From: Struthidea cinerea
Lineage: Eukaryota; Chordata; Aves; Passeriformes; Corcoracidae
Assembly (NCBI GenBank): GCA_013397865.1
Contig: VZTI01001176.1
Location: 95,000-158,999, forward strand
Direction of reading: 5' to 3'
DNA: 64,000 nucleotides
Part shown: piece by piece, positions 9,766-23,759 of the stretch
Position numbering within the stretch: the first letter of the stretch is position 1
Layout: the number at the start of each line of letters is the position of its first letter
Position numbers and translations under genes: made by a program
Notes under the pieces: model-generated
Databases searched by the model: none
Seen by the model: only the letters and a program-made list of their open reading frames with translations
Told to the model about the DNA's origin: nothing

Positions 9766-12700
9766 GTTTTGGCTGCTTTTTCCAAGGGATTAGGGAATTT
9801 ACTAAAATGTTCTTGTTGCCCAGGCTCCCTGCACATCCTTGTGGTAAAACTTAAGCCCTCACTCACTGGTTGGACATTGAGCATGCCAAGCACAACAGCC
9901 ACTCAAAGCTTGGTGTGAGACACCGGTCCCAAATATTTAATTGCCAGAGTGTGAGTGGTGAATTGTTCTCTTCATGGTACTCCGCAAAGTACCAAAGGTT
10001 TTGCTTTACCTGGTGTGTTAAACTTGGGATATTAAAGCTAAGATCCCCTCATTATTTTGGTACACTCAGTAGCTTTTAATTATATTACCTGACATCAAGT
10101 TTCCCTTCCATCCCATCATTCTGCCACATTATAATTTGTTTTATGGCTTACTTTCAGTTAGCTGTAAGTAAGCCAGAAAACAGACCTTTTAATGGTCATC
10201 AACACCGCAAGCACTCATATATTTATTTCTGCCTGCAAATGTCTGCACGTGATGCTACTGAGTAAGTTTTTCAGTTGCCCTCTGAAAGCCAAAAATTCAG
10301 GATGAGCTCAGTCAGCAGACTTTTTAAAAAGCTTGCTTCCTAAGGAACGATTTCTAATGCTCCATGTTTTTGCTATTTTAACTTCTCTCAGTAAGTGGGC
10401 TGTAATCCTGCCTGATCAAGCAGATCTTGTTCAGGCAACATACCTTCAATTGATTTTACATCCATTTGTTGGAATCATTTGCTTTAAAAACTGATTTTAT
10501 GTCTAGCTAGAACACAACCAAATATGTTTAAACTGGGTACCCTGTGTTTACATGTGCACCATATGGCTACCCAATTTACCTCCCATACTGGGACAGGAGG
10601 GCATTTTTAATTATTTACAGCAGGGGCAGCTCATCATAATCACATCAGTAAAAAACAGCTTGGCCAGTCATATTCCTCACAGGTCTGGGAAGCGTCTCAA
10701 AAACATGTCCTGCCCTGCTCACTTTGTGGACCTTCCAGGCATCTGATCCCCTGCTGAGGCAGGGCCACCCAGCTCTGAGAGTAAGAACTGGCATCCTAAA
10801 GAAGAGCAGCTGGAGCCAGGAAGGAATATGTGGAGAATGTTGGGACAAACGTATCAAATACCTCAGGTTAATTGGCAAACAATTAAAGCTAATGCCTAGG
10901 AAAGCTCTCATGATATTGCAAACTCAGGTCTGAAAGTGGTAGATATCTCTGCAACTTTAAACCGAAGATGCTGATATTATTTCTCACTTATTTACTTACT
11001 TATGTTTACTATGTTTTGAGATTTTCCAAAGCAAATATAAGATGATAATATGGACCAAAAATAACTCCATGGCAGCATGCTCAGCAGGGGTGACTTGATC
11101 AGCATTACTTGCACAGACATAGGTGTTTCAAAAACACCACAGAGGCAGGAGACACAGCAGAGGAAGATAATACTGCCGGAAAAGTGCACTGAAGTGATAC
11201 CCCTGTGAGTCACCACTTATGGTCTTTCCCTCCAGTCTCAGCCGATCACAATATTTCTCTGGCTCCCCCAGAGACCTGCTGGAGGAGCACTGCTAAATAC
11301 TTCACATAGCACCCCAGGATCCCTCTGAGAGACTGCTGGAGAAAGAGCTTGGACCCGAGAATCACTTAAAGATGGGCTCAGGGTGGGCTTTGCACAGGCA
11401 GGGCCCTGGTTCTGTGGCAGAGCTAGTCTCAAGTTAGTAATTACACATTTAGCATATTACGCAAGCATTTATTCCTGCTTTTTCACAAGTATCTGTTCTT
11501 CCGCTTTGTGATAGCCACTCCTTTTCTCATTGATTTCACGCACCACAGGAGCACAGGTCCCACTGGCATCAGCATTTTCCCCCCAGCCTTGCCTGCCCTG
11601 CAGCAGTGACCCCATGCTTCCTGGGTCAGGACCCATATACTGCTCACGCCATGTTCCTCCTGGATTCAAACTACTCAGATCAAAAGTTCAGCAGGTTCTA
11701 TCTGCAGTCAGTCTGTTTATGTGTTTATTTGTTCCAGTAACCTGCCAGGTCTTCACCAGTCTTAACAACCCCAAGAGAAGACCCTTGCCTTTCTTCAGGG
11801 CTGGTTTGACTTTTGCAAGCAAAAACTGAGGGGCTGCTTTGGAGGGAGAGCAGAGACGAGGGGTTAGTGAAGGATCATGAAGCACTCTTCGGAGCCAGGA
11901 AATTACCATTAAAGAATGCTGCCCACTTATGTAGAAAAACTGGGCGCCAGTCACTCACCAACCCTGTTATTCAAGTTCTCCAGCCTGCAGCAAAAGGCTC
12001 CTAGAATTAGCTCTCCCAATCTGGTGGTGAGACACCTCTGATGTCTGAAATGGGTTTGCCTTGGGGTTGTTAAATACCTGCTCCATGTGATTGGGCTAAT
12101 TCAAAGTTTTTAGCCAAACAAATCCCTGTTTGTGAGGGTATAAGAGCTAAGAGGATTAGATGTTAGTTAAACTAGACATAACTGAGAAAACAAAGTTGCT
12201 GCTGTTAATTCTTGAAAACGCTATCCCAGTGTGGGTGGGTGAAAGGAATGGATAACAAAATTCATAGGTGAAGCAAAAGTCTCAGATGACAAGTATATCC
12301 CATCAGAAAAAGTGCTCCCTTGAATTCAATATTGCAATGTAACAGGAGAATATATTTATTCTACATACAGATGGCTAAACCAGCTTTAGTTAAAGTTGGT
12401 CTTGATCTCCTGTATTCTTCTTGCAAAGGAAAAGTGAGTATTTTCTATTATTCTATAGGATTACTACTGTAGCACATCAACTAAACAGGTATATACGAAT
12501 AGCACCAGAAGCTGGCTAAGCACAACAACTCCACACTTTGATCAGAAACATTGTCTGCTACTACACTGAGAAATTGGACAAGTCTCATTGTTGTCTCATT
12601 GTTGACCAGCTGGGAAGTCCATGCCTGTCAGTGACTTCTACCCTGTCCTTCCAGGGGGGTCTCGGTTAAAAAGAATCAGGTTCTTTACATTTTCATAGAA

Positions 12701-13582
12701 CTCAGAAGTCAACTGTTTTCTTCTTCCAATAAGGGACTGCTTGCAATAGCATCCCCAGTATGTATAGATTAGGGAAAATTGAACTTGGATCCACAGCATA
12801 TTTGTGCTGAGCAAATGTTTCCTCCCTATTTAAAAAAAACACAAAAACCAGGCCATTAGAGCCTCCAGACTCCTCCTTCTCCCCCTCTGCAAACAGACTC
12901 ATGTCTTATGCCTGCTTAGAAATTCTTGACTTTATTCCCAGTGAAACTGTTCGGTTCAGCAGCAGCCAGCAGCCCTCTCCATCAGCATCTGCTGCTACCT
13001 GTCATTTTGCCTTGTTTCACTCCTTCCTGGGCACACATCCCATGGATCCCAGGTTTTTATCTTGATGGCTTCATTCTCCCCTCCCAGCCTCATTCTAGAA
13101 CACCTGCTAAAGCTTCTAGCACTAATTATACTTTTATTTGAATGTAAATACTTTGCTTGGGGACATAATAAGTATACACCTGATTTTGGAGCCTCTGAAA
13201 GAAGGCTGCTGAGCTGATCAGTGCCAATGAGGAAGGGAGAGGTGTAAGAAGCACCTCCACAGAAGTAAGTGAAGTCAAACCGCATCAGTGAGCATTCCTG
13301 GGTGCGGGAATGGAAACCAATTGCACCTTTTAAGGTCCAGAACAGCTGACACGCTTTGGACCCATGTCATTTAAATACTAGTTCCCCAAACCAGAGTGCA
13401 GATTATCACTCTCCCAGGCACAGACCGGGGATTGGGGTGAGCTCTGGGTCGTACCTTACACACAGAGTGGGTGCAGCCATTTGGTTTTGGCAGGTGACAC
13501 AGCATCCTCCTCTGGAGGCAACCAGCCTCTGTGCCAGAGAGCGATTCTGGGCGCGTTTGATTTACTAGCAGAGATGTAGCTA
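9766..13582. other. Non-coding, nothing recognised
   Basis: Short frames only (none above 100 codons), with no splice-bounded exon and no repeat family recognised apart from the 11-bp tandem duplication at 12583-12604. Confidence 0.45.
12583..12604. repeat. 11-bp perfect tandem duplication
   Basis: tctcattgttg occurs twice in direct succession. Confidence 0.9.
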
Positions 13583-13808
13583 ATGGGGAACAGAGATAGA
13601 AAACCAAACACCTTATTCACAAGCAAAATAAAGAAATCTTTTACATCTGGAAATACTGAGGCAGATGATCAAATAATTAGCACTGCAAGTTTATACTGCC
13701 TGCAGCTAGAAGAACTGCTCTCTGTGGAAACAGGAATGTGGTTGAGTCTGCAAAAATGTGATAAGGGATCTGTACCTAAGATTTTTGGATGGTCTGTGTA
13801 CGTCACAG
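13583..13808 (+). CDS. Candidate first coding exon ending at a strong donor, unrecognised
   Basis: ATG 13583 opens a frame of 75 codons that runs to an excellent splice donor (GTCACAG|GTGAGT) after 13808. Without splicing the frame closes at 13828. The predicted product starts MGNRDRK, a glycine-2 context compatible with N-myristoylation, followed by a basic then a leucine-rich stretch. No downstream acceptor partner could be chosen with confidence and no family is recognised. Confidence 0.14.
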
Positions 13809-16499
13809 GTGAGTTTCCACAGAGCTGAAGGAGCATTCAGGACTGGACTCCCATGGAAAAACTCCCTGCTCTACCCAACTGAGGATGGCTTGGCAAGCAA
13901 GTTCCAGTGCCACATTTTTACTCCTTCTGAGAAGGTGTATCAAAACTAAAGGTGTAGAAACAACCTTTTTTTTTCAATCACAAGTTGACCCCAGAAACAG
14001 CAATAACAAAAATTCTTTTCACTTGCTTTTCTCAACAAAATAAAAAATCAATTTCAGTTTATTTTTTTTTCCCCAGCACTTTAAAGTACTTCAATTTCCA
14101 CATAAAGTTCTCGCAATTGAAAATCGGAAATATTTTCCTTGGAATTTTTACTTTAATACGGATCAATCTGTTTTGCAAACTTACAAATAGTTTTGTTTTT
14201 ACAAAATCTTCACTTTTGGTAAGTATGTAAGCTGTTTACACATATTTTTACCCTAGCTGAAGTCCTGATGAGCTTGCATATTGTAAGGAAAGAAAGTACG
14301 GGTATGGATTTCTATGCTGATGTTTCATCACATGTGTGGGCTGAGGCTGGCTGTAACTATGAAATACAAATGTAGTATATACAGATCTTGCTGATCTAGT
14401 AGAAGTATTAAATAACAAGTCTCCTGGCTCTTTTACAGAAGGATGATTCAAGCAATCTGTAGGTTCCTAGGCTGCCGCACAAGATCACAGCCTGATCACA
14501 CGTGTATGATGGCATAAACAGATGAATAATAGCAACTGCATTTTCAGTCCCACCCACATTTCATCTTATTTTTTTAAATCACATTACACCTCCACACAAT
14601 GCTTGGCTAAGACTGACAAACACAGACGATGAGAAAATCAATATGTTATTTTCTGTACGTGTGTATTTCAGGAGGAAATAATATCTGGGGGATTTTCCCC
14701 CTTTTTTCTTGTTTTTATTTTCAAGGAAATAAATCTGAGAAAACAAAAGAAAAGCGATGAAAGTCATTAGTTGCCATGGGATTTCAAATGCTAAGTCCTA
14801 GCGCAAGTGCAGGTAAGACTGGACTAGAGTAGGAGACAGCTGACCTAGTCCAAAATATTTCTGCCTGGCTTCCCCATCGGGCTGCTCTCAGCTCCAGCAC
14901 ATGCCATGATCTTGCCTCTGTTGAGAACTGGAAGAGTATTGGCCTTGGCTTGAATGGAAGCAGGACCAAGCCCTACTCAGACAGTTTCATATGCTACATG
15001 TCGGATGTGCGTGCCAGCATTATGCAACGGGGTGAAAAATGAAAACCTGTCAGGCACAGAACTGGTGCACTCAAGGACACACTGTTATTTGTTTTGCAGC
15101 TTTGCCACTCTAACAGGGATTAACCACGTGCCATTGATAGCTACCATGATAAAGTCAACCAAAACACTTCATTTTTTAACTTTCAGGACATGATCTAAAC
15201 TTTTGAGGGAAATGGCTTGTTTGGCCTCAAGTTTTGAAAAAGGTTTTTGAAAAAAAAATTAAACTGAAAAAATGTTCACTTTTTCCAGTCTTCTCTCCCC
15301 ACTTTTCCCCTTCTTTGTCCCCCAGCTAACAAAGCAGCAGATTGAATTCACCTCCCAACTCCTTTATTAACTACTTTTTTCAACCAAGTGGGTAGGTATT
15401 GTAAGTTGCCAGCCTTCGCTTTCTGGAAATTCTTTGGTGTATTACTGCATAGCAGAGTGGTGTGACAAGGATAAAGAGATTAGAAGTAATTTCATATAAC
15501 TCCTTCTGTCAAAATCTGCAGAGGGCTTTTACTGGTAACTCTGAGTGTTGCTGAAATTCTTCATTAAAAACTTTCAATATATGGGCAGGAAATCTCTAAG
15601 CTCTAAGACACAAAGTAACCAAAGCAGAGGGAGAGAAGGAATATTAAATCAAAGTCTGAATAGAGAGAGAATACAAAGGGAAAAAAACCTCACTCTGTTC
15701 AAGTACAACAGAAATAATGCATGTTATCTCCAAGGGGGTTGACGCCAATTCAGCTTTGAAAGCCAGAAAACCACATGCTGATTTTCCCCAGTTTCAAGTA
15801 ACTGAGTATAACCTGTGCAGGCACAGGTTCTCCTTGCCAGCCTTAGACTGCACAGGTGGCTGTGAGCTGCTGCTCGATGGTCACTACTGCAAGCTGCCTT
15901 GGCTCACACAAAACTCAGGCTGTGTTTTCCCTGTTTGTTGTATCAGCACACACAGCCTAGACAGGTAAAATCTGGCCAGCAGATGAAGAATGTTTCCTAG
16001 TACAGCGGTCAGGTATGGCCCCTAGTATTGTCAGTGTGAGAAAGCAGGGGTGAAGCACACAGAGAAGAAGGAGCTAAATATGATCTGGCCAGCACAGCTG
16101 GGCCAGCCTACAGACCTGATAAAAGCTTTGAAGATGAAAAGAGTGTGGTTTGCATTCTCTATGATTGTTCCATTAAATGAAGAGAGGAATGGACAGACAT
16201 TAAATGATAATGTCAACCCTGCATCTTTTGAAAAGTTACTATTGTGTTACAAAGCAATCACCAGGTATCGCAGGTCCTCCTCAGGGCCTGTGGCCTTGCA
16301 GAAGAACAGAGGAAGTGCAGATGAGTACGGGCGCAGGTGCATGAAAGGGAATGTATTGCTACCACCACGGGTTAGGAGAAGACTTTAAATGCTTTGTCTC
16401 CTGTTAGAGGCGCAAACTCTTCTATTTTTTTGGGGGGGGGTCCTTTTCTCTGTTCGTGAATCATTCACCCATTAGTTTCCACAAATATGTTCACACCTC
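13809..16499. other. Non-coding, nothing recognised
   Basis: AT-rich. Isolated donor-like sites occur (TGCAG|GTAAGA near 14812; GACAG|GTAAAA near 15964) without convincing exons. The 112-codon frame at 16050-16388 has no motif. A short G-run lies at about 16430. Confidence 0.45.
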
Positions 16500-17255
16500 A
16501 GGTTTGCTCAGGGAAGGCTGTAGCATGACCTGCTGTGTTGCAGCCCACCCAGGACAGGAGTTTTTGTCCTTATCTGAAGCCATTTACTATGAATGAGGGA
16601 GGCTGCCCTGCCATTGGTGATGAGGATGCCTCTGCTTTTGAGTTCTCCTCCTGACCCCACAGATCCAGTGGGGGGACTATGCAGTGGCAGGGGGCAGGCA
16701 TCTCCCCACCCCAGCCACTTGTTCCTGGTGTACCCCAACACAGCTCTACAGCCCAGGAGGGACAGAAGCATCCAGGGCTTTCCTTGGGTACCCTCCAACA
16801 TGACAAGTGGTACCATTGCCCTCACTCCCATGTTTCACCAAGTGAAGGTGCCAGCCTGGGTCTGCGTGGATCCCGCAGACCTGTGCATGGGGGAGTGAGT
16901 GGTGCGATGTGCCCCAGTGAAGTGCCAGAGGTCCCCTGGAGCGCCTCATACTTGGAACGTGAGTGCTGCAAATTTGATCTCACACTTCTCTGGACCCTCG
17001 TGGGATGCAGTGGCCTCCATCGTGCGACATGCAGTACGGAGGGTGGTGGCCTTGCTCCTGCAGAGAAGCTGGGCTCAGACACCAACAGTGGCTGCTGTCC
17101 CCACCATTCTGCCAGAGACAACGGAGGTGACAGAGCACCTGATGCACCGCAGGAAAGGGGAACCCACAGCTAAGGCGAATAAAGAGGCTCTTGATTACAG
17201 GTTTCTGCCCTTGGTCTGCACATGGATCCTGTGTATCACTGGCCAAGTCATTTAA
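16500..17255. other. GC-rich segment open in several frames on both strands
   Basis: About 750 bases of elevated GC with overlapping frames (plus 16593-16898, 16679-17173, 16899-17255; minus 16508-16831, 16822-17121, 16980-17351). CpG is sparse, so it is not a typical promoter island. None of the translations resembles a known protein. It may be a decayed exon or repeat, or a local GC fluctuation. Confidence 0.3.
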
Positions 17256-18489
17256 ACCAGGCTTTGTACAGATGGTGACCAATGGCATGTTCCTTGTTTT
17301 CAGATGGGAACATTTTCTGAACTGCAATTTGCTTGCAGAAGCAATGAGCACTTAGAGCTGCAAGGGAACTGTCTGGGAAATGCATTTTGAAAATGTGGCT
17401 CTTAAGTTTTCTGGAAAGTAGAGTCATGAGGTAAGCAGCATGACTGACATATTAGTAGCTGAAGTGCAAATAAGAAAAGGAGACAATTTGTTTTGCCTCA
17501 AGGCAAACATTTAATTTCTGAATTCTTTACCCCATTCCTATTGTTAAATTTGATGACATTTCCTAAATGAAATTTCATTCTAAATTTTAAAAAAAGTGGT
17601 TGCATTATTTTGAAAACATGGAAATAACACTTCAACTTATTTGTGTACGTGTATTTCTGATAACCCAAAATAACATCTTAGCTTGACATAAGCCTATAGC
17701 TAGAGCTTGTTTACCCTAAAACACACTGTTCAGCGAAGATGACCTTTAACTAAGCAAGTTCACCTGTGCCTGGCTCTGGCATCCTAAACTGTATAATCAA
17801 AACTATGGCAAACTTCTTAATTTATATCCTGTGTCCCTATTTTTTTAGTAAATAAATATCAAATGGTTGTTAGTTATGCAGATTATCTCATTACTTTTTG
17901 TAAGTATTTAAATGTTATAGCAATGAACACCACTAAAAAGCCAAAGAGTAATAAATCTGTCTTCAGAGCAAAAGAATTCAAGAGCATGAACCATTTACAT
18001 CCTGAACAGCAGGAGAAAAAAAAGTTAAATATTTAAAGTCCATTGTCCACCCTCATTTTTATGCATGGCATATGGCAAGGCTCTTTCAAAAAACCTCATC
18101 AGTACTGAATGTGTCAAAAAACCAGGATCATACTATAATGATATATATAACAGAAGGCAAACTGGGATTGTGCAGACTATAAATCTGGCACTATCTGAAT
18201 TCCACACCTCATATTTTTTATGAGTAGCATATAGCTGTGCACGGTTTCCTAAGCTTCCCTGTATTTTTTTTTTTTTGATGCAAACTGAAACCCAACCCCA
18301 AATTCCATCATGAGGCATCGTACTGATGCGTGTGTCACCAGAGGGGTAGCACATGATATTTACTGCATGGACTTCTGTTTCACAAAGGAACAGTAAATGA
18401 CAGAGGCAGGGCAGCAGCAGAGAAAGAGGGAAGAGGCAGGAGTGGGGGACTCCTTACAGCTTCTCAAGGGAAAGCTGGAGTGGTGAAAA
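17256..18489. other. Non-coding, nothing recognised
   Basis: AT-rich, few open frames. A T-run lies near 18266-18278. Confidence 0.5.
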
Positions 18490-18945
18490 CTCTTGGATTC
18501 AAATCCCCAAGCGCTCTGGCTTGGGCTGTGTCCAGGCTTCTTGGATGACCTGCCCTTTCTTCTGCTCCTGCCCTTGTCCAATAGCAGTGCCTCAAACTCC
18601 CACACTTCCTTCCTGCTGTCATTGCCTCCAGCCCTGAGACCCCCTGCCTGGCTGGCTCTGAGTGCAACTCCCCATGTAAGACCTTGCTCCCAAATGTGCT
18701 GTCTCCCTGGCCAGCCAGCACTTCTCAGTCAATTCTGTTTGAGTTATCAAATCCCCCTTCCATCAGCTTTCTGACTCTTCATCAGCTTTTCAAGGCAGAC
18801 AGTTGTCTTCCCTCTCCTGCCTCCGTCTCTCTTCTCTCTCATCCCTTCCCACTAGGTCCATCCTGCTCTTCAGGAGCCTCACACCCCAGCACCCGTTTCT
18901 CTGCTTTCTTTATCTTTAGATGCCCTACAGACTGCTCTTGAACTC
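18490..18945. other. C/T-rich segment with fortuitous open frames
   Basis: The plus strand is C/T-rich, with open frames at 18493-18774 and 18684-18941 in different registers. Both are Pro/Ser/Leu-rich without motifs. I see no splice context that would make either a coding exon. Confidence 0.35.
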
Positions 18946-21900
18946 AGGGCAGAGAGCCCAGCAGGCTCATGCTAGAACTGTGACTCAAGTTTTTCTCAGA
19001 GCATAGGCAGTGTCAGCAGTGAATTCGGGGACTTGGAAGCTAAAAGTTGAAGTCTCCACTAAACACGTGGAAACTGTGTTTTCAAAGGTTTAAGTTCTGC
19101 TTTGACCCCTGCACAAAAGTCACTTCTGTGCGTGAGGTCAAGTCACTTAGGAAGCCTTAGGAAAAAGTCACAAAAGTTTGAAAAAAAGCAAATTTTCTAG
19201 CTTGGATTTTCAGAAATGGTCAAAAAATTTTAGGCTAAGTGACTCTTGGGCCTCTATACAGGTAAATGCAGAACAATTCACAGGCCTCAGGTATCTTGCC
19301 ATGCAACGCAAAGCTTTGCAAAATTATGAGCAAATAAAAATAGTCTCCTAAGAGAAACTGCAGGACATCCTAACTAACCAGAGCTGCTCTGTCTTCTTCC
19401 TTTTACATCTGCTTGTACGATGGAAACTTTTGGATGCAAAGTTCCATGCACTTGGAGCAGTTACAGTCCCAGATCTCTGCAGGTTATATTGTGTGGACAC
19501 TTTTTCCAGAGTGGGCTGCAACAGTTGTATCTATTTATCAACACTACAGCTACAGGCACTTTAGCAGTGCATTTCAAACTGCTCCTCCGAAACCAGTGAT
19601 CTGAAGCAGAAACCTGGGACGTGTCCCACCAGCATCCTGGGGACTCCTGGCTCTCCCCTGACCCTGGAGTTTCACAGTAACTGCTGCTCATTGCCCTGTC
19701 AGCAGGACCTTGCTCTCACTTCACAGGGACACAGCTGGATCATGAAATGCAGCCTGCTGGGCAGTGCCCCCTCCCCATCCCTTGACAGCTTGTGCCATTG
19801 CAGTGCTTCATGGAGTCCTCCTCACCCCAGGGCTGTGGGACTGAAGGAAGGGGATCTGAGGCAAGGAGCCCAGGGGCTGACAGAGGTTCGGGTTAGGTGT
19901 CCAGCTGTGAACCTTCCCTCATCCTTCCCCAGGAATTCCACAGTACAGCTGCCCAACCCTATCAAAATGAAGACATAAGCCAAACACAGAAAAATCCCTG
20001 AGATTTGTCAAAGTTCCCCACAGATTGGCCCTATTAGACCTCACAACCCGATGGGATGTTCAGCTATACCAGGAAAGACCAGTAACCACAAAACAGATAC
20101 CCACAAAAACCACTTGACCGTACCGTTGTTAACTTATGCATGTAATTTTCTACGGCAAGGCAGGGACACAAACCCAGGTTTTCTAAACTTTATACTGGTG
20201 CTTTTCCTGCAAAACCAGTCATTTGTATACTTTTTGCTTCTTGCCTGGCTTGTTCTACCCCCTGTCGCACATATGCATACAATAGTACGTGTGAACTCAG
20301 AAGAAACCTTTATTTAATAGTGATTGACATTTGCAGGAGCTTTAAGAATGCAATGATTTTGGCACCGGTTACTTTCCAGGTAAGGCTTAACAAACCAATG
20401 TGTTAACCACCACCTGATGTTCTTTGTTTGAAACAGGCCACGTTTCAAAATGGAGGCAGCTTTCAGATTATTTTTCAGAAAGATTGTGCTTTGATTTGGA
20501 AATAGGGAAGCACAGCAAGGATTGCAACACAAAACAGATAAGATTAGATGAAGAGGAAATGTGATATAAGTGGTTTGGCTCTACAGAAGGAGCAATAAAA
20601 TGATGTTCTTCTCACACTGTCCATGTTACAGTGCTTGTTTTAGAAGACACAGAAGCAGTGCCCCCTCACCAGAGCTCAGGCAGAAGCTAAGTCCTTCCTG
20701 TGTTTTGGTATTGTGGCTGAAACCCACATTCGAACAATGTAGAAATGCAGTGAAAATTAAAGTCTGGTTCATCCACCTTGCCTGTCATTCAAAGCTCCTG
20801 ATGTTGGCCAAAAGAGGGTTCACCCCTTCTTCTTTTCCATGGTTCCAACATCTCTGCATCCAGCTGTCTGGTGCTCTGAACTGGCTCGTGTATGCCCTGG
20901 TGCTCCACAGACCACTCACTCTGCATCCTTGCAAACATGCATCCTGTGCCAGGATCCTGGGCCACAGTGCCAAACTCGCTGACTGACAGAGACAGAGCCA
21001 GTGGAGAGCGTGAGGCCCAAGAAACTGGCACCAGTGCCAGAAGAAGGCAAAGGTGAACCTCTGAAGATGGGGAAGCAGTGAGCCAGCTTTGAACGCACAG
21101 CTCCGGAAGAAACTTGCACAACAGAAACAACTAGCAAGCTTATCTAATCCAGCCTCAACTCTGCAAAGGGTTTGTCCGACCCATTTGTGGGTATTCCTAG
21201 GGCACAGGGACAGATAACCTTGTATCCACCCTGTGGTAACACAGCTACAGCTCCCAAACCGCAGCAGGATCCTTTCTGATTACTTTGTCGTACAACAAAA
21301 CAGAGAACATACAGTTGCCTATGCATTAAAAACATGAAGGTGTGTCCAAAGATACTATAAACTTACACCCCAGCTTACAAATCCCTTGTGCAATCCACGT
21401 CTTGTGTACTGGCAGCGTGCACTAAGACTTGATGTCTTTAACTGATTTTTACTATTACCAGTATGAGGCTTTATTGAGAACTTAACATTCTAGGCTTACA
21501 GATACATGCCATTTTTCACAAAATTAAGTTTATTACACTGCCCATAGGTAAGTAGACTGCATTGTCAGCAATTTTGCTTTAATTTTCTTTGGAGAGCCTG
21601 TATTTTTTACACAATTTATTTTTTAGAAAAAAACCCTGTTGTGTCTGTTGGAAAAGGCAGAGGCAGAGATGCTTCATACTTCATGCACCTCTTTTATATA
21701 TGTGATATATTCTTTAACAGCTTGTCTCTTGTGGCACTCCTCAAGAGTGTATTTCTGCTGTACAGGAGGAGAGAAAAATATATGGCACAGTGGGTAAAAT
21801 GATCCCATTGAGATCACCTCCCTAAAACAGAGATAAAGATGGTAACTGACAGTGCTTTGGGAATTAAAAATCCAGCACTGAGACTGACTTGTGTTGACAC

Positions 21901-23759
21901 CTATAGTGCATATACTGTTTATATATATGTATAAATATACAAATATAAATAACATATTTTCCTTTAAAAACCCAAACAAACAACTCAAAACTTCAGTGAT
22001 CTACAGATGGAAATGCTAGGATTTGACTCAGCTTTCAGTCTCCTGGGTAAAGGCCAGTGGGATGGAACACCACAACCTGTTCTCAGCAACCCCACAGCCC
22101 AGGGACTAGCAGGATCCCTGCTAGTGATCAAATCCCTAATGCGTTTTAGTGGTGCCACTCTTCCCATTGGCACACCATCACAAACCCATCTTTGGGAGAT
22201 GTCAGGAATCAAAAAGCCACTGTTGAAACTCCAGATAATGCTCTAGATAGAGGAGGGAAAAAAAGCCCTGAAACTTTTCTGTAAACAAAATGCTTGCCCT
22301 GGGCTTTTCTCATTCTGATGCAGAAGCCAACAGACTAGGCCACCAGTGCCTTCAGTTTAGCAATACTTGATGTATTTACTCAGGGCTTCTGGCAGCTCAT
22401 TCCACATTCCTCAGACCTGTGAGTTTTATACAGTGCCCTGTATATCAACCAGACAGTGTACCTGATAAACTTTCCCAGAGGCAGGTGGCCATGGGAATGG
22501 CCAGGAATTTGCACAGGAATTTTCTTACTTAGGCTCATAAGGTTAGCAAACAGTAAAAACTAAAATTGTTTGCCGCTCAGTCTTGCTGCTTACCAAAAAT
22601 GTAAGCTTGCAGACAACTCCCTGCAGAAAACCAGAGCTTTCCAAGAGAAATAAAGACTGACCATGGGAACACATGTTCTCAGCACCTCCAGCAAGGACCT
22701 GCATACACCTGTGGTAAAACACAGGTCAGAGAACAGACCTTAAAATATCAGGCTGGCACATTACAAGGCAGAGAAGAGCAGAGCAGCACAGACACAGGTG
22801 TGTTGAGGAGCTGTTGCTTGTCTCAGACCCTGTTCCCACTGATCACACGCCACAGGAGGCAGGGCACCGTCCTGACATCCCAGATACCTCTTTCCACCCC
22901 TGTGGCGCTTAGGAAGATTTATTCTGTGCACATACAGTCTGACCTGTGACTCACATAGGTAAGTTGAGACTTGGGACCTCACTATGTGAAAGAAGCTCGT
23001 AAAAGCCTTTTTGTTTATTGTTGCTCAATTATCCTCTATGAAAATCACATTTTTTCCTTCCATGCAGGACAACTGTGGCCTGTTTGGGCCATGCCCAGGT
23101 TCAAGCTTGCTCCTGGGCCCTGGGGTTGTGCAATGCTGCTGGGTACATCTGCAGCCATCCTTGGCCTGGGTGCTCAGGGTGAGAAGACAACTTTGTCAGT
23201 AGCATCTACTCATCCCATTTGCTTTGTAAACACTGGCTAAAACACCACATACAGCAGCAACAGCAAGCACATTCAGATCTCCTTGCCCCAGCCAGAGGCA
23301 TCATTCATCGAATGGGTGCACTCAGTAAGTCAAATAAGTTGCGCCTTTTCTTGCCTGCTTCATCAGGCATAGAAGCCAAAGGCAGAATCCATCTTCAAGA
23401 GCCACAGACTGTACTGCAGTCCCAAAAGCTTGAATACATTCACCCATTAAGTCTAGGTCTGCTTGCAGCTTTACCTGTGACTACGCTCCTGTGAGCTTCA
23501 GGTACCGTATTAGTGCTACCTTTAATGAAAATGCTAATGACAAAGAAATGCTTCCTTTGAGGACTAGCACTCACATTGGGATGTGGATAGTAGTGTATAA
23601 ACTCTGGTGAAATTTCAGCATACACAGTCAACAGAAATTTTACTGCCAGAAACATGGCCTTAAGTCATGGTAATAATGTTAATATTTAATTGAGGTGAGT
23701 TGAACGTGCTCTTTTGTTGCAAAAACATCTAGAGGACATGTCCCTGCGTGCATGATCGT
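18946..23759. other. Non-coding, nothing recognised
   Basis: Mixed composition. The frames at 20570-20986 (138 codons, plus) and 20789-21130 (minus) overlap in GC-richer DNA and show no motif. Strong but unpaired plus-strand donors occur near 21548 (ATAG|GTAAGTAG) and 22958 (ATAG|GTAAGTTG). Confidence 0.45.
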
